A DNA stretch of 64,000 nucleotides from G963663315 sp965231905. GTDB taxonomy: Bacteria; Pseudomonadota; Gammaproteobacteria; Arenicellales; Poriferihabitantaceae. Location: NCBI GenBank assembly GCA_965231905.1, contig CBDDOO010000001.1, forward strand, positions 1,054,001 to 1,118,000, in the 5' to 3' direction. The notes under the pieces are model-generated. The model saw only the letters and a list, made by a program, of their open reading frames with translations. It was not told where the DNA came from and did no database searches. Below, one piece after another: positions 7,252-15,445 of the stretch (positions within the stretch are counted from its first letter, which is position 1; each line of letters starts with the position of its first letter). Position numbers and translations under genes: made by a program.

Positions 7252-10248
7252 ATGACCACTGATACTACCGAAAAAGGCCTGGAAGACCTGATTATTTCGA
7301 TCATGACGGGTCATCTCGGAGACTCTGATGACGGGTCGGACAGGGTCAAGTTGCAGCAGTCCCCGGCTTATGGAGGGGCGGGATGGATACTCGGAAATCC
7401 GGGAAACTATGACCGTGTATACGCGGTGGACTTTTTCCAGATCAGCGCATTTCTCAAAGCCACTCAACCGGAGCAGGCGAGCAGGCTGGACCTGGATGCT
7501 AAAAGTCCGGTTCGGCAGAAATTTCTGGCCCGGTTACAAGGCGAAATCACGAAGCGCGGCACGATTGATGTTCTGCGTAAGGGTATCCATCATGGTCCGG
7601 TCCGTCTTGATCTGTTCTACGGAACCCCTTCATCGGGCAACCATGCGGCTGGTCAACGCTATTCCCGGAACCGCTTCAGCGTTACCCGCCAACTTCGTTA
7701 CAGTCAGGACGAAACCCGATTGGCCCTTGACCTCGTTCTGTTTATCAACGGCCTGCCGGTTTTTACCTTTGAACTGAAGAACAGCCTGACCAAGCAGACC
7801 GTGGAGGATGCGGTGGAGCAGTACAAGCGGGATCGTGACCTGCGGGAGTTGCTATTCCAGTTCGGCCGATGTGTGGCTCACTTTGCTGTAGATGACCACG
7901 AGGTACGTTTCTGTACCCATCTGATGGGGAAAGATTCCTGGTTTTTGCCGTTTAATCAGGGTTGGAATGATGGGGCAGGGAATCCTCCCAACCCGAAAGG
8001 TCTCAAGACTGATTATCTATGGAAACGCATTCTGACAAAGGTCGGATTGACCGACATCCTTGAAAACTATGCCCAGATTGTCGAGGAAAAGAATCCTGAG
8101 ACCGGCAGGAAGAAAAGAACGCAGATTTTCCCGCGTTACCATCAGCTTGAAGTCGTGAAGAAGCTGCTCGCGGACGCAAGGCGGCATGGCGCGGGCAAAC
8201 GATATTTGATTCAGCACTCGGCGGGCAGCGGCAAGTCCAATTCGATTGCCTGGTTGGGACATCAACTTATCGGGCTGGAAAAGGATGGCGCCCCGGTATT
8301 TGACTCAATCGTCGTCGTGACCGATCGCCGTATTCTGGATCAGCAGATTCGGGATACGATCAGGCAGTTTGCCCAGGTTGGCGCAACAGTAGGGCATGCT
8401 GATCATGCCGGTGATTTGCGAAAGTTTATCGAAAGCGGCAAGAAGATCATTATTTCCACAGTACAGAAATTCCCCTACATTCTGGATGAGATCGGGAGTG
8501 AGCATCGGAGACGGCGGTTTGCCATCATTATTGACGAGGCCCATTCCAGCCAGGGCGGCAAGACCTCGGCTGCGCTCTCCATGGCGCTTGCTAAAGGAGG
8601 GGCCGCAGAAGGAAGTGAGACATTCGAGGATCAGATTAACAGAATCATGGAAGCGCGAAAAATGTTGCCGAACGCCAGCTATTTTGCATTTACGGCGACC
8701 CCGAAAAACAAAACACTGGAAATCTTTGGCGACCCCCACTCCCAGTCAGACGGGACTGTAAAGCGCCACCCTTTTCACAGCTATACCATGAAGCAGGCGA
8801 TTCAGGAGGGATTTATTCTGGATGTGGTCAGGTATTACGTACCGATCAACAGCTATTACAAGCTGATAAAAACCGTCGAAGCAGACCCCCTGTTTGATAC
8901 AAAGCGCGCAAAAAAGAAACTGCGCCGATATGTAGAGGGCCATGAACATGCGATTCGTCTCAAAGCCGAAATTATGGTAGACCATTTTCACGATCAGGTG
9001 ATTGCACTCAAAAAGGTTAAAGGACAGGCGAGGGCAATGGTGGTGACCAATGGGGTTGAACGGGCCATCCGGTATTTTCATGCTATTAGTGATTATCTGG
9101 TGGAACGCAAAAGTCCCCACAAGGCTATTGTGGCATTTTCGGGAGAGCATGAATATGCAGGCGCAAAGGTTACCGAGTCTTCCCTGAACGATTTCCCGTC
9201 GGTTCAGATTGTTGGCAAGATTCGGGAAGACCCTTATCGACTTCTTATTTGTGCCGACAAGTTCCAGATCGGCTACGATGAGCCATTGCTGCATACCATG
9301 TACGTAGACAAGACACTTTCCGGTATCAAGGCTGTACAAACGCTGTCCCGTCTTAACCGGGCGCGGCCCGGGAAATACGATGCCTTCGTGGTTGACTTTA
9401 TGAACGATGCCGAGACGATCAAAGGTGCATTTTCTGATTACTACCGGACGACAATCCTGGCTGATGAAACCGATCCGAACAAATTACATGACCTCAAAGC
9501 TGCGCTTGATAGCTACCAGATTTATGCAATCGGGCAAATTGATCAACTGGTTGAGCTCTACCTGGGCGGGGCAAACCGGGACAGGCTTGATCCGATTCTC
9601 GATGCGTGTGTGTCTATCTACAAGGATCAGCTTGATGAAGACGGGCAAGTGGATTTCAAGGGGAAAGCCAAGGCGTTCACCCGTACCCACGGGTTCCTCG
9701 CGTCGATTCTGCCTTACAGCAATGCAGAGTGGGAGAAATTGTCGATATTCCTTAATTTTCTGATTCCGAAATTGCCGACGCCAATGGAAGAAGACCTGTC
9801 CAGGGGAATCCTGGAAACGATTGACATGGACAGCTATCGGGTCGAAAAACAAGCGGCGATGAATATCCAGCTTGCTGACGAAGATGCCGAGATAGAACCA
9901 GTACCTGCCAGTGGAGGTGGAGGCCACAGTGACCCGGATATTGATTTGTTGTCAAATATTCTGAAGACATTCAATGATCTTTTCGGAAACATTGAGTGGG
10001 CGGACGCGGATCGCGTGAGACGATTGATAACCGAAGAAATTCCCTTTAAAGTGGCCGCCGACAATGCCTACCAGAACGCGCAGAAGCGTTCCGACAGGCA
10101 GAATGCACGGATAGAGCATGACAAGGCGCTGGAGCGTGTAATGACGGTCGTTCTGCAGGACGACACCCAGTTGTTCAAGCAATTCAGCGACAATGAATCA
10201 TTCCGGAAGTGGCTGTCAGATACGGTATTTGCACTAACGAGTCCTTAA
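7252..10248 (+). CDS. hsdR: Type I restriction endonuclease subunit HsdR
   Basis: About 998 residues. The N-terminal nuclease domain shows FTFELKNSL (E174 and K176 of the PD-(D/E)xK fold). A Walker A motif, SAGSGKS, lies near 324 and a DEAH box, IIDEAHSS, at 428. Further SF2 helicase motifs follow (FTATPKNKT; LSRLNRARPG), then a C-terminal helical region. With HsdM and HsdS it translocates and cuts unmodified DNA. In-frame starts exist at TTG 7231, ATG 7243 and ATG 7252; I chose 7252 because MTTDTTEKGLE matches the usual family start. It converges on and overlaps the next gene by 15 bases. Confidence 0.94.
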   Translation: MTTDTTEKGLEDLIISIMTGHLGDSDDGSDRVKLQQSPAYGGAGWILGNPGNYDRVYAVDFFQISAFLKATQPEQASRLDLDAKSPVRQKFLARLQGEITKRGTIDVLRKGIHHGPVRLDLFYGTPSSGNHAAGQRYSRNRFSVTRQLRYSQDETRLALDLVLFINGLPVFTFELKNSLTKQTVEDAVEQYKRDRDLRELLFQFGRCVAHFAVDDHEVRFCTHLMGKDSWFLPFNQGWNDGAGNPPNPKGLKTDYLWKRILTKVGLTDILENYAQIVEEKNPETGRKKRTQIFPRYHQLEVVKKLLADARRHGAGKRYLIQHSAGSGKSNSIAWLGHQLIGLEKDGAPVFDSIVVVTDRRILDQQIRDTIRQFAQVGATVGHADHAGDLRKFIESGKKIIISTVQKFPYILDEIGSEHRRRRFAIIIDEAHSSQGGKTSAALSMALAKGGAAEGSETFEDQINRIMEARKMLPNASYFAFTATPKNKTLEIFGDPHSQSDGTVKRHPFHSYTMKQAIQEGFILDVVRYYVPINSYYKLIKTVEADPLFDTKRAKKKLRRYVEGHEHAIRLKAEIMVDHFHDQVIALKKVKGQARAMVVTNGVERAIRYFHAISDYLVERKSPHKAIVAFSGEHEYAGAKVTESSLNDFPSVQIVGKIREDPYRLLICADKFQIGYDEPLLHTMYVDKTLSGIKAVQTLSRLNRARPGKYDAFVVDFMNDAETIKGAFSDYYRTTILADETDPNKLHDLKAALDSYQIYAIGQIDQLVELYLGGANRDRLDPILDACVSIYKDQLDEDGQVDFKGKAKAFTRTHGFLASILPYSNAEWEKLSIFLNFLIPKLPTPMEEDLSRGILETIDMDSYRVEKQAAMNIQLADEDAEIEPVPASGGGGHSDPDIDLLSNILKTFNDLFGNIEWADADRVRRLITEEIPFKVAADNAYQNAQKRSDRQNARIEHDKALERVMTVVLQDDTQLFKQFSDNESFRKWLSDTVFALTSP

Positions 10249-11049
10249 GACTTCTTCTTCAACGACCGGATTCGTCAGGCTTCCGATGTTCTCTATCTCG
10301 ATTGTGATTCGGTCTCCCGGCCTGAGAAAAACCGGCGGGTTGCGGGCAAAGCCGACTCCGTGGGGGGTGCCGGTCAGTATGACGCTGCCCGGATTCAGTA
10401 TGGTACTTCCACTCAAAAATTCGATCAGGGCAGGCACATCGAATATCATGTCGTCCGTATTCCAGTCCTGCATGGTCTCTCCGTTCAGATGACTCTTGAT
10501 GGCCAATGCGTTCGGGTTCGGGATTTCATCGGCGGTCACCAGCAGTGGACCGAGCGGGCAGAATGTGGCGAATGTTTTCCCCCGGCACCACTGGCCGCCC
10601 CCTCCCAGCCGCTGCCAGTCACGGGCGCTGACATCGTTCGCGCAGGTATAACCCAGGACATGATCAAGCGCGTCGTGCCTGGAGACATTGTGGCAGGTTT
10701 TGCCGATCACTACTGCCAGTTCGGCTTCAAAATCCACTTTTTCGCTGCACAGTTTTCGTGGCAGGATAATCGGGTCTCCGGGATTTTGTAATGAGGACGT
10801 GGATTTGAAAAACAATACCGGGTGTTGCGGGATTTCCTGGTTTCCTTCTTTCGCGTGCCTTGCGTAATTCAGGCCGATGCAGTAGATATCGGTCGGCAGA
10901 ATAGGAGACAGGAGCTTGCCGGTAACCGCCTTCCCGGTATCTGTCAGGCCCTGAACCGGGTTGCCTGCGGCTTCGGTATAGCGCTGGTTACCGTGATCAA
11001 TGGCGTAACAGGCCGGGCCCTCTGTTGGTTGCAGTCTCGCGATCTTCAT
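10234..11049 (-). CDS. Fumarylacetoacetate hydrolase family protein
   Basis: A 271-residue protein with the FAH-family core: the metal-site segment DFEAELAVVIGK, then NDVSARDWQ, and LTGTPHGVG near the C-terminus. Members hydrolyse or decarboxylate acyl-pyruvates and 2-oxo acids with a Mg ion in aromatic and related catabolism; the substrate cannot be read from sequence. An IYCIGLNYARHAKE start of the catalytic domain near residue 55 is typical. It is a single gene on the opposite strand, convergent with hsdR, and probably marks the chromosomal backbone on the right flank of the restriction locus. Confidence 0.88.
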   Translation of the reverse strand: MKIARLQPTEGPACYAIDHGNQRYTEAAGNPVQGLTDTGKAVTGKLLSPILPTDIYCIGLNYARHAKEGNQEIPQHPVLFFKSTSSLQNPGDPIILPRKLCSEKVDFEAELAVVIGKTCHNVSRHDALDHVLGYTCANDVSARDWQRLGGGGQWCRGKTFATFCPLGPLLVTADEIPNPNALAIKSHLNGETMQDWNTDDMIFDVPALIEFLSGSTILNPGSVILTGTPHGVGFARNPPVFLRPGDRITIEIENIGSLTNPVVEEEVLRTR

Positions 11050-11105
11050 GGCAACGCAGTATACAATAAATCCGGCCCTGTCAACCGGTTCGCGGGGCTG
11101 GTATC

Positions 11106-11225
11106 ATGTCCCGTATGGACAAGCAGCCGAAAATCCCACACTCCGTCACCGGCCCCCGGCTGTGGCGGGCGTTGTTTCATTCAATCGACGGATTGTGGGG
11201 GTATGCGCTCTACGGGTTGATATAA
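11106..11225 (+). pseudogene. Possible truncated diacylglycerol kinase (dgkA-like) remnant
   Basis: A short frame encodes 39 residues ending GPRLWRALFHSIDGLWGYAL. The pattern resembles the amino-terminal helix of bacterial DgkA (a WRAL-HSIDGL segment ahead of the first membrane helix), after which the frame stops and AT-rich DNA begins. The rest of the kinase is absent. If correct, a dgkA gene lost its body when the neighbouring mobile mystery module arrived. The match is short, and a chance small frame cannot be excluded. Confidence 0.3.
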
Positions 11226-11238
11226 GTCAATATTTGTA

Positions 11239-11267
11239 TTGACAAAATAAATTATCATGTATACATT
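11239..11267 (+). promoter_or_regulatory. Candidate promoter of the mobile mystery operon
   Basis: A perfect TTGACA (11239-11244) is followed after 17 bases by TACATT (11262-11267) in strongly AT-rich DNA, 44 bases before the first gene. AAAGG at about 11297 is a fair ribosome binding site. Confidence 0.4.
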
Positions 11268-11310
11268 TATATTTACAATATATTCGAGAAGTAAATATAA
11301 AGGTTGACAC

Positions 11311-11775
11311 ATGAGCATTAACAAGATTGTCGCGCGACAATACAGAGAGAAGATTAACCAGGCTATCAGGCAGGTTAGTGATCTTTCCATGCCCCCTGAG
11401 GGGTGGCTTCGGACAGTACGCAACGCCTTGGGCATGTCTGGCTCACAACTGGCTAAACGGTCAGGGGTCACAAAAGCGCGAGTTTCCAGAGCGGAACAAG
11501 ACGAATTGACTGGTAGCGTCACACTCAAGTCTATGAAAAGTATGGCTGAAGCGATGAATTGTCGTTTCGTCTATGCTGTTTTACCGGATCAGGAAATAGA
11601 AAAGTTGATTCAAAAGAGAGCGATTCAGAAAGCCAGAGAGCGAATAGCGGCCGCATCCGTTCACATGGCGCTTGAAGCTCAAGAGCTTGATGATGAGTTG
11701 CTGTCTTTTGAGGTTGAACGGATTGCCTCAGAGATCAGAGAAAAAATGCCTTCTGATTTATGGAGTGATGAATGA
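11311..11775 (+). CDS. Mobile mystery protein A (XRE-family regulator)
   Basis: A 154-residue protein whose helix-turn-helix spans about 34-62 (VRNALGMSGSQLAKRSGVTKARVSRAE), followed by a helical tail. The composition and the partner gene match mobile mystery protein A, one half of a two-gene module found sporadically on mobile elements. It probably acts as the autoregulator and antitoxin-like partner of the Fic protein downstream. The stop codon overlaps the next start (ATGA). AT-rich promoter DNA upstream contrasts with the backbone and suggests transfer. Confidence 0.82.
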   Translation: MSINKIVARQYREKINQAIRQVSDLSMPPEGWLRTVRNALGMSGSQLAKRSGVTKARVSRAEQDELTGSVTLKSMKSMAEAMNCRFVYAVLPDQEIEKLIQKRAIQKARERIAAASVHMALEAQELDDELLSFEVERIASEIREKMPSDLWSDE

Positions 11776-12368
11776 GTGAGGTCATGTGTTACCCCGAAGG
11801 CGCAACACCTCTTGATCCTGATGAAATGGAAGGGCTTCGCTTTAAGCACATCTCAACGAGGGGTGAGCTTGATCAGCTTGAGCAGGCCAATATCATAGAG
11901 GGAATGCAGTGGCTTGAAAAGCAGAAGGCTCCCAATGTGCTGACAGAAGGGTTTGTCCGCGATCTTCATAAACAATTATTTGGCAAGGTCTGGAAGTGGG
12001 CCGGGCAGTTTCGCGGGACAGGAAAGAATGTCGGTGTCGACCCTGGTCAGATCGCCATTCAGTTGCGTCAACTTCTGGACAATGCGCAGTATTGGGTAGA
12101 TAACAATACATACTTGCCAAAAGAGCTCGCGGCGCGATTCCACCATCAGCTTGTGTATATCCACCCATTTGCAAACGGGAATGGTCGTCATGCGCGTATC
12201 ATGGCAGATGCCGTATTGACCAAGCTGATGGATGAGTCTGCTATAGATTGGGCAGGAGGCTACAGCCTGGAAAATATGAATCAGCGTCGCGATCAATATA
12301 TTGCGGCGCTCAGAGCGGCCGACAGGCACGACTTCAGAGATTTGCTGATTTTTGTGAGTGAAGTCTAA
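11772..12368 (+). CDS. Mobile mystery protein B (Fic-domain protein)
   Basis: A 198-residue Fic protein. The core motif reads HPFANGNGRHAR starting at H131; the usual form is HPFx(D/E)GNGRxxR, so the acidic Mg-binding position holds Asn. An N-terminal helix (EQANIIEGMQWL) sits where the inhibitory (S/T)xxxE(G/N) helix of Fic proteins lies, with Ala in the Ser/Thr position. Fic enzymes transfer AMP or other nucleotide parts to target proteins. Paired with the XRE gene upstream, this is most likely a toxin-antitoxin-like module. The Asn substitution may lower or change the activity; that is an inference. Confidence 0.85.
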   Translation: MSEVMCYPEGATPLDPDEMEGLRFKHISTRGELDQLEQANIIEGMQWLEKQKAPNVLTEGFVRDLHKQLFGKVWKWAGQFRGTGKNVGVDPGQIAIQLRQLLDNAQYWVDNNTYLPKELAARFHHQLVYIHPFANGNGRHARIMADAVLTKLMDESAIDWAGGYSLENMNQRRDQYIAALRAADRHDFRDLLIFVSEV

Positions 12369-12488
12369 AAAATATCCTGTCGATACGTCGATAATATTGT
12401 TGGCATGAGTCAATTCATTTTTTCCTGACATCTGTTATCCTGTCGGGCAGCTACCAATTATCCGTTCATTACAATAAGGGTATGTGAA

Positions 12489-13928
12489 ATGAAAAATGTA
12501 CGTATGGTTTTTCTGGCTGGCGCTCTGGTCGCATCGTGGCAGGTCGGCGCTGATGAAATGTCTGCGGCCAGTATGCCGATTGTTGGTGAGGAGGAAGCGG
12601 TTCTGACCATTGCTCCGAACGTGCCGCCGCCGATTACCCGTGATCATGCCACCAGGGTGATTGTCAACCTGGAGACGCGGGAGTTGCGCGGACGTCTGGC
12701 GGATGGTGTGGAATACACTTTCTGGACTTTTGGCGGAGTGGTTCCCGGCAAGTTCATCCGGGTGCGCGAAGGTGATCTGGTGGAGTTCCATCTGCACAAT
12801 CATCCGGATAGCCGTATGCCGCATAACATTGACCTGCACGCGGTAACCGGGCCGGGCGGAGGCGCCGCATCTTCATTTACCGCACCGGGACATTCTTCCG
12901 TTTTTTCATTCAAGGCGCTGAATCCCGGGCTTTACGTCTATCACTGCGCGACGGCTCCGGTGGGTATGCACATCGCGAACGGTATGTATGGATTGATTCT
13001 GGTCGAGCCGGAAGGTGGTTATCCGCCGGTTGACCGGGAATACTACGTGATGCAGAGCGAGTTCTATACCAGGGGCAAGAATGGTGAAACCGGTTATCAG
13101 CCATTCAGCATGGAAAAGGCGATTGCGGAAGATGCGGAGTATGTGGTCTTCAACGGTTCCGTGGGCGCTCTGGTCGGCGACAATGCGATGCGGGCGAATA
13201 CCGGGGAGACGGTTCGCCTTTATGTCGGCAATGGCGGCCCCAATCTGGTGTCATCCTTCCACGTCATCGGCGAAGTGTTCGACAAGGTTTACATCGAAGG
13301 CGGGGATTTGATCAATCGCAATGTGCAATCCACGATGGTGCCCGCTGGCGGCTCCGCGATTGTCGAAATGCAGATGCAGGTTCCGGGTCGCAATATACTG
13401 GTGGACCACTCTATTTTCCGTGCCTTCAACAAGGGCGCTCTGGGTATGATTGAAGTGGCTGCCAATGAGGAAGCGGTTCCGGAAAGCCTGTCAACCCTGG
13501 TTTATTCCGGCAAAACCTCTGACGAAATTTACCGGCCGGAGGGAGGCGCTATTCTGGACCTTCAGGAACAGTCGGCGCCGCGGGTGGCGCAAGGCAAGCA
13601 GGAGCAGATCGAGTTTGGCAAGCAGGTTTACAATCAGGTCTGCGCGGCCTGTCATCAGCCTGACGGGGCAGGGGTAGGAAATGTATTTCCGCCGCTGGCT
13701 GGTTCGGATTGGCTGAACGCCGATTCCGACGCCTCTATTGCGGCTATCGTTCATGGTCTGTCCGGGGAAATTGTTGTGAATAGCGTTCGCTACAATGGCG
13801 TAATGCCGGCCATGACCAACCTTTCGGATGAGGATGTCGCAAATGTGCTGACGTTTGTATACGATTCCTGGGGAAATTCCGGGGAGCGGATCGAACCTGC
13901 GCAGGTTGCCGGGGTGCGAGGACAGTAA
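12489..13928 (+). CDS. nirK: Copper nitrite reductase with fused C-terminal cytochrome c
   Basis: A 479-residue periplasmic enzyme with a signal peptide (residues 1-21) reducing nitrite to nitric oxide. Copper ligands line up with class II (AniA-type) NirK: type 1 H112, C153, H161 and M166; type 2 H117 and H152; catalytic D115. A further His lies in SSFHVIGE. The loop between C153 and H161 is short, as in class II. After the cupredoxin domains a c-type cytochrome follows, with CAACH at 385-389 and a probable Met ligand in GVMPAMTNLS, giving a built-in electron donor as in Ralstonia-type three-domain enzymes. It is followed directly by a nirV-like gene. Confidence 0.95.
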   Translation: MKNVRMVFLAGALVASWQVGADEMSAASMPIVGEEEAVLTIAPNVPPPITRDHATRVIVNLETRELRGRLADGVEYTFWTFGGVVPGKFIRVREGDLVEFHLHNHPDSRMPHNIDLHAVTGPGGGAASSFTAPGHSSVFSFKALNPGLYVYHCATAPVGMHIANGMYGLILVEPEGGYPPVDREYYVMQSEFYTRGKNGETGYQPFSMEKAIAEDAEYVVFNGSVGALVGDNAMRANTGETVRLYVGNGGPNLVSSFHVIGEVFDKVYIEGGDLINRNVQSTMVPAGGSAIVEMQMQVPGRNILVDHSIFRAFNKGALGMIEVAANEEAVPESLSTLVYSGKTSDEIYRPEGGAILDLQEQSAPRVAQGKQEQIEFGKQVYNQVCAACHQPDGAGVGNVFPPLAGSDWLNADSDASIAAIVHGLSGEIVVNSVRYNGVMPAMTNLSDEDVANVLTFVYDSWGNSGERIEPAQVAGVRGQ

Positions 13929-14742
13929 GCTGAAGACCCTTCTGCGGTTTTCCGCTATTTTGTGTGCGGTGGTTCCGGCTGTTCAGGCCGGGTCTTTGCC
14001 GCCGGGCATGGCACACATACCCGACGGGCTATATCGGCCATTGTATCAGGCCAGCGACGCGGACCGGGCCACAAATGCAGTCGATGCGGCGGTCGTTGTG
14101 CCGTCTTTCTTGCTGGACCGCAAGGCTGTAACCAACGCGGATTATCTGGATTTCGTGCAGGAGCGTCCGAAATGGAAACGCTCGCTCGTGCCTGAGCTGT
14201 TTGCGGACGAGAATTATCTTGCCCACTGGTCTGATGATGAGCGTCCTGGCGAATTAGCCCCGGCTGATGTCCCGGTCGTGAATGTGTCCTGGTTCGCCGC
14301 GATGGCCTACTGTCGGGCAAACGGCAAGTCCCTGCCGACGACTGCCCAATGGGAGCGCGCCGGGGCAGCGAGTGACCGGCTGGAATATGCGATTGATGAT
14401 CCGGAATTTTCGCGGCGTATCCTGCAATGGTACGCTTCTCCGGCAGATCGGCCGCTGGTTGAACGCGCCCGTCGGGCCGGGTACTCGAATCTGTTCGGGG
14501 TCGAGAATATGCATGGACTGATCTGGGAGTGGACTCGTGATTTCAACACGGCTCTGGTCACCGGAGAGTCTCGCGGTGATTCCGGTCTGCAACGACAACT
14601 GTTTTGTGGCAGCGGTTCAATCGGCGCCGCGGATCCCCGCGATTACGCATCATTCATGCGTTATGCGTTTCGCTCCAGTCTGGAGGGGCATTATACCGTC
14701 GGCTCACTTGGTTTTCGTTGCGCCTTGCGCGAGCCGGGTTAG
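13906..14742 (+). CDS. nirV: NirV-like formylglycine-generating-enzyme (SUMF1) family protein
   Basis: About 278 residues with a signal sequence (LKTLLRFSAILCAVVPAVQA) and then the FGE-sulfatase fold: LDRKAVTNADYLDFV, VSWFAAMAYC, SLPTTAQWERA, NMHGLIWEWTRDF and SLGFRCAL. NirV proteins accompany nirK in denitrifiers; their role is unsettled and may concern enzyme maturation. No ATG lies near the expected start. The candidates are TTG 13906, overlapping nirK, or a rare CTG at 13930 just after the nirK stop with GAGGAC upstream. The 3' end overlaps the convergent SCO gene by four bases. Confidence 0.83.
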   Translation: MPGCEDSKLKTLLRFSAILCAVVPAVQAGSLPPGMAHIPDGLYRPLYQASDADRATNAVDAAVVVPSFLLDRKAVTNADYLDFVQERPKWKRSLVPELFADENYLAHWSDDERPGELAPADVPVVNVSWFAAMAYCRANGKSLPTTAQWERAGAASDRLEYAIDDPEFSRRILQWYASPADRPLVERARRAGYSNLFGVENMHGLIWEWTRDFNTALVTGESRGDSGLQRQLFCGSGSIGAADPRDYASFMRYAFRSSLEGHYTVGSLGFRCALREPG

Positions 14743-15410
14743 CTACCCAGCGCCTCGAGAACCGCGTTAGCCGAAGCCTTTGGCGCTACGCCCAGCCCGA
14801 CCTGGCGATGGCGTGGAGTCCCGTCCGGATTGAGTATGGTGATTACGTTAGAATGGGCAAAATCTCCGTTGGCAAGCGGCTGAATCCGGATGCCGAGGGC
14901 AACCGCCAGCTCCAACTCGGCTCCGACGTGTTTCGGGGCATAGACATCCCAGTCCCCAAGCTGTTGGTCGCTGCGCCAGAGCTTGATTTTTTCCGGGGTA
15001 TCCCGTTCCGGGTCCATGGAGAACAGTACAAACTGCACTCCCGCCGATGCTTCTCCCAGTTGCCTTTCGATCTGGATCATGTCGTTGATGATCAGTGGAC
15101 AGGCATGTTCGCAGGATGTGTAGACCAACGCGCTGACTGCGGGTTTCCCGGACAGCAGTTCCGGCAGGGCACGCGCTTCTCCCTGATGATTGACCCATAA
15201 CGAGTCCAGGTGAAAGATGGAGTCTCCGGGCAGGTTGCCCGGCGCAAGCGCGGTAGAGCCGGGCTGCATATCATGACCGCTGTGTTTCATCGTATCCTGC
15301 GTGCAGGCGGGCGTCGCGAACAGGGCCAGGGTTGTCGCCAGAGTCGATACCAGCGCCGGGAGAATACGGATTCGGGAGAATTTTATTCTTCCTTTCATGG
15401 TTTCACTCAT
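14739..15410 (-). CDS. SCO1/SenC family copper chaperone
   Basis: A 223-residue protein with an N-terminal membrane or lipoprotein-like segment ending near ATPAC, then the thioredoxin-like SCO domain. The copper motif CEHAC lies in YTSCEHACPL and the third ligand His in FAHSNVI. SCO proteins deliver copper to cuproenzymes such as cytochrome oxidase; next to nirK, a role in loading nitrite reductase copper is plausible. A His/Met-rich stretch (MKHSGHDMQPG) after the anchor may also bind copper. It is convergent with nirV. Confidence 0.9.
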   Translation of the reverse strand: MSETMKGRIKFSRIRILPALVSTLATTLALFATPACTQDTMKHSGHDMQPGSTALAPGNLPGDSIFHLDSLWVNHQGEARALPELLSGKPAVSALVYTSCEHACPLIINDMIQIERQLGEASAGVQFVLFSMDPERDTPEKIKLWRSDQQLGDWDVYAPKHVGAELELAVALGIRIQPLANGDFAHSNVITILNPDGTPRHRQVGLGVAPKASANAVLEALGS

Positions 15411-15445
15411 TGGTTCAGTTTGTCTCCTGTTTCACGGGGCGATTT

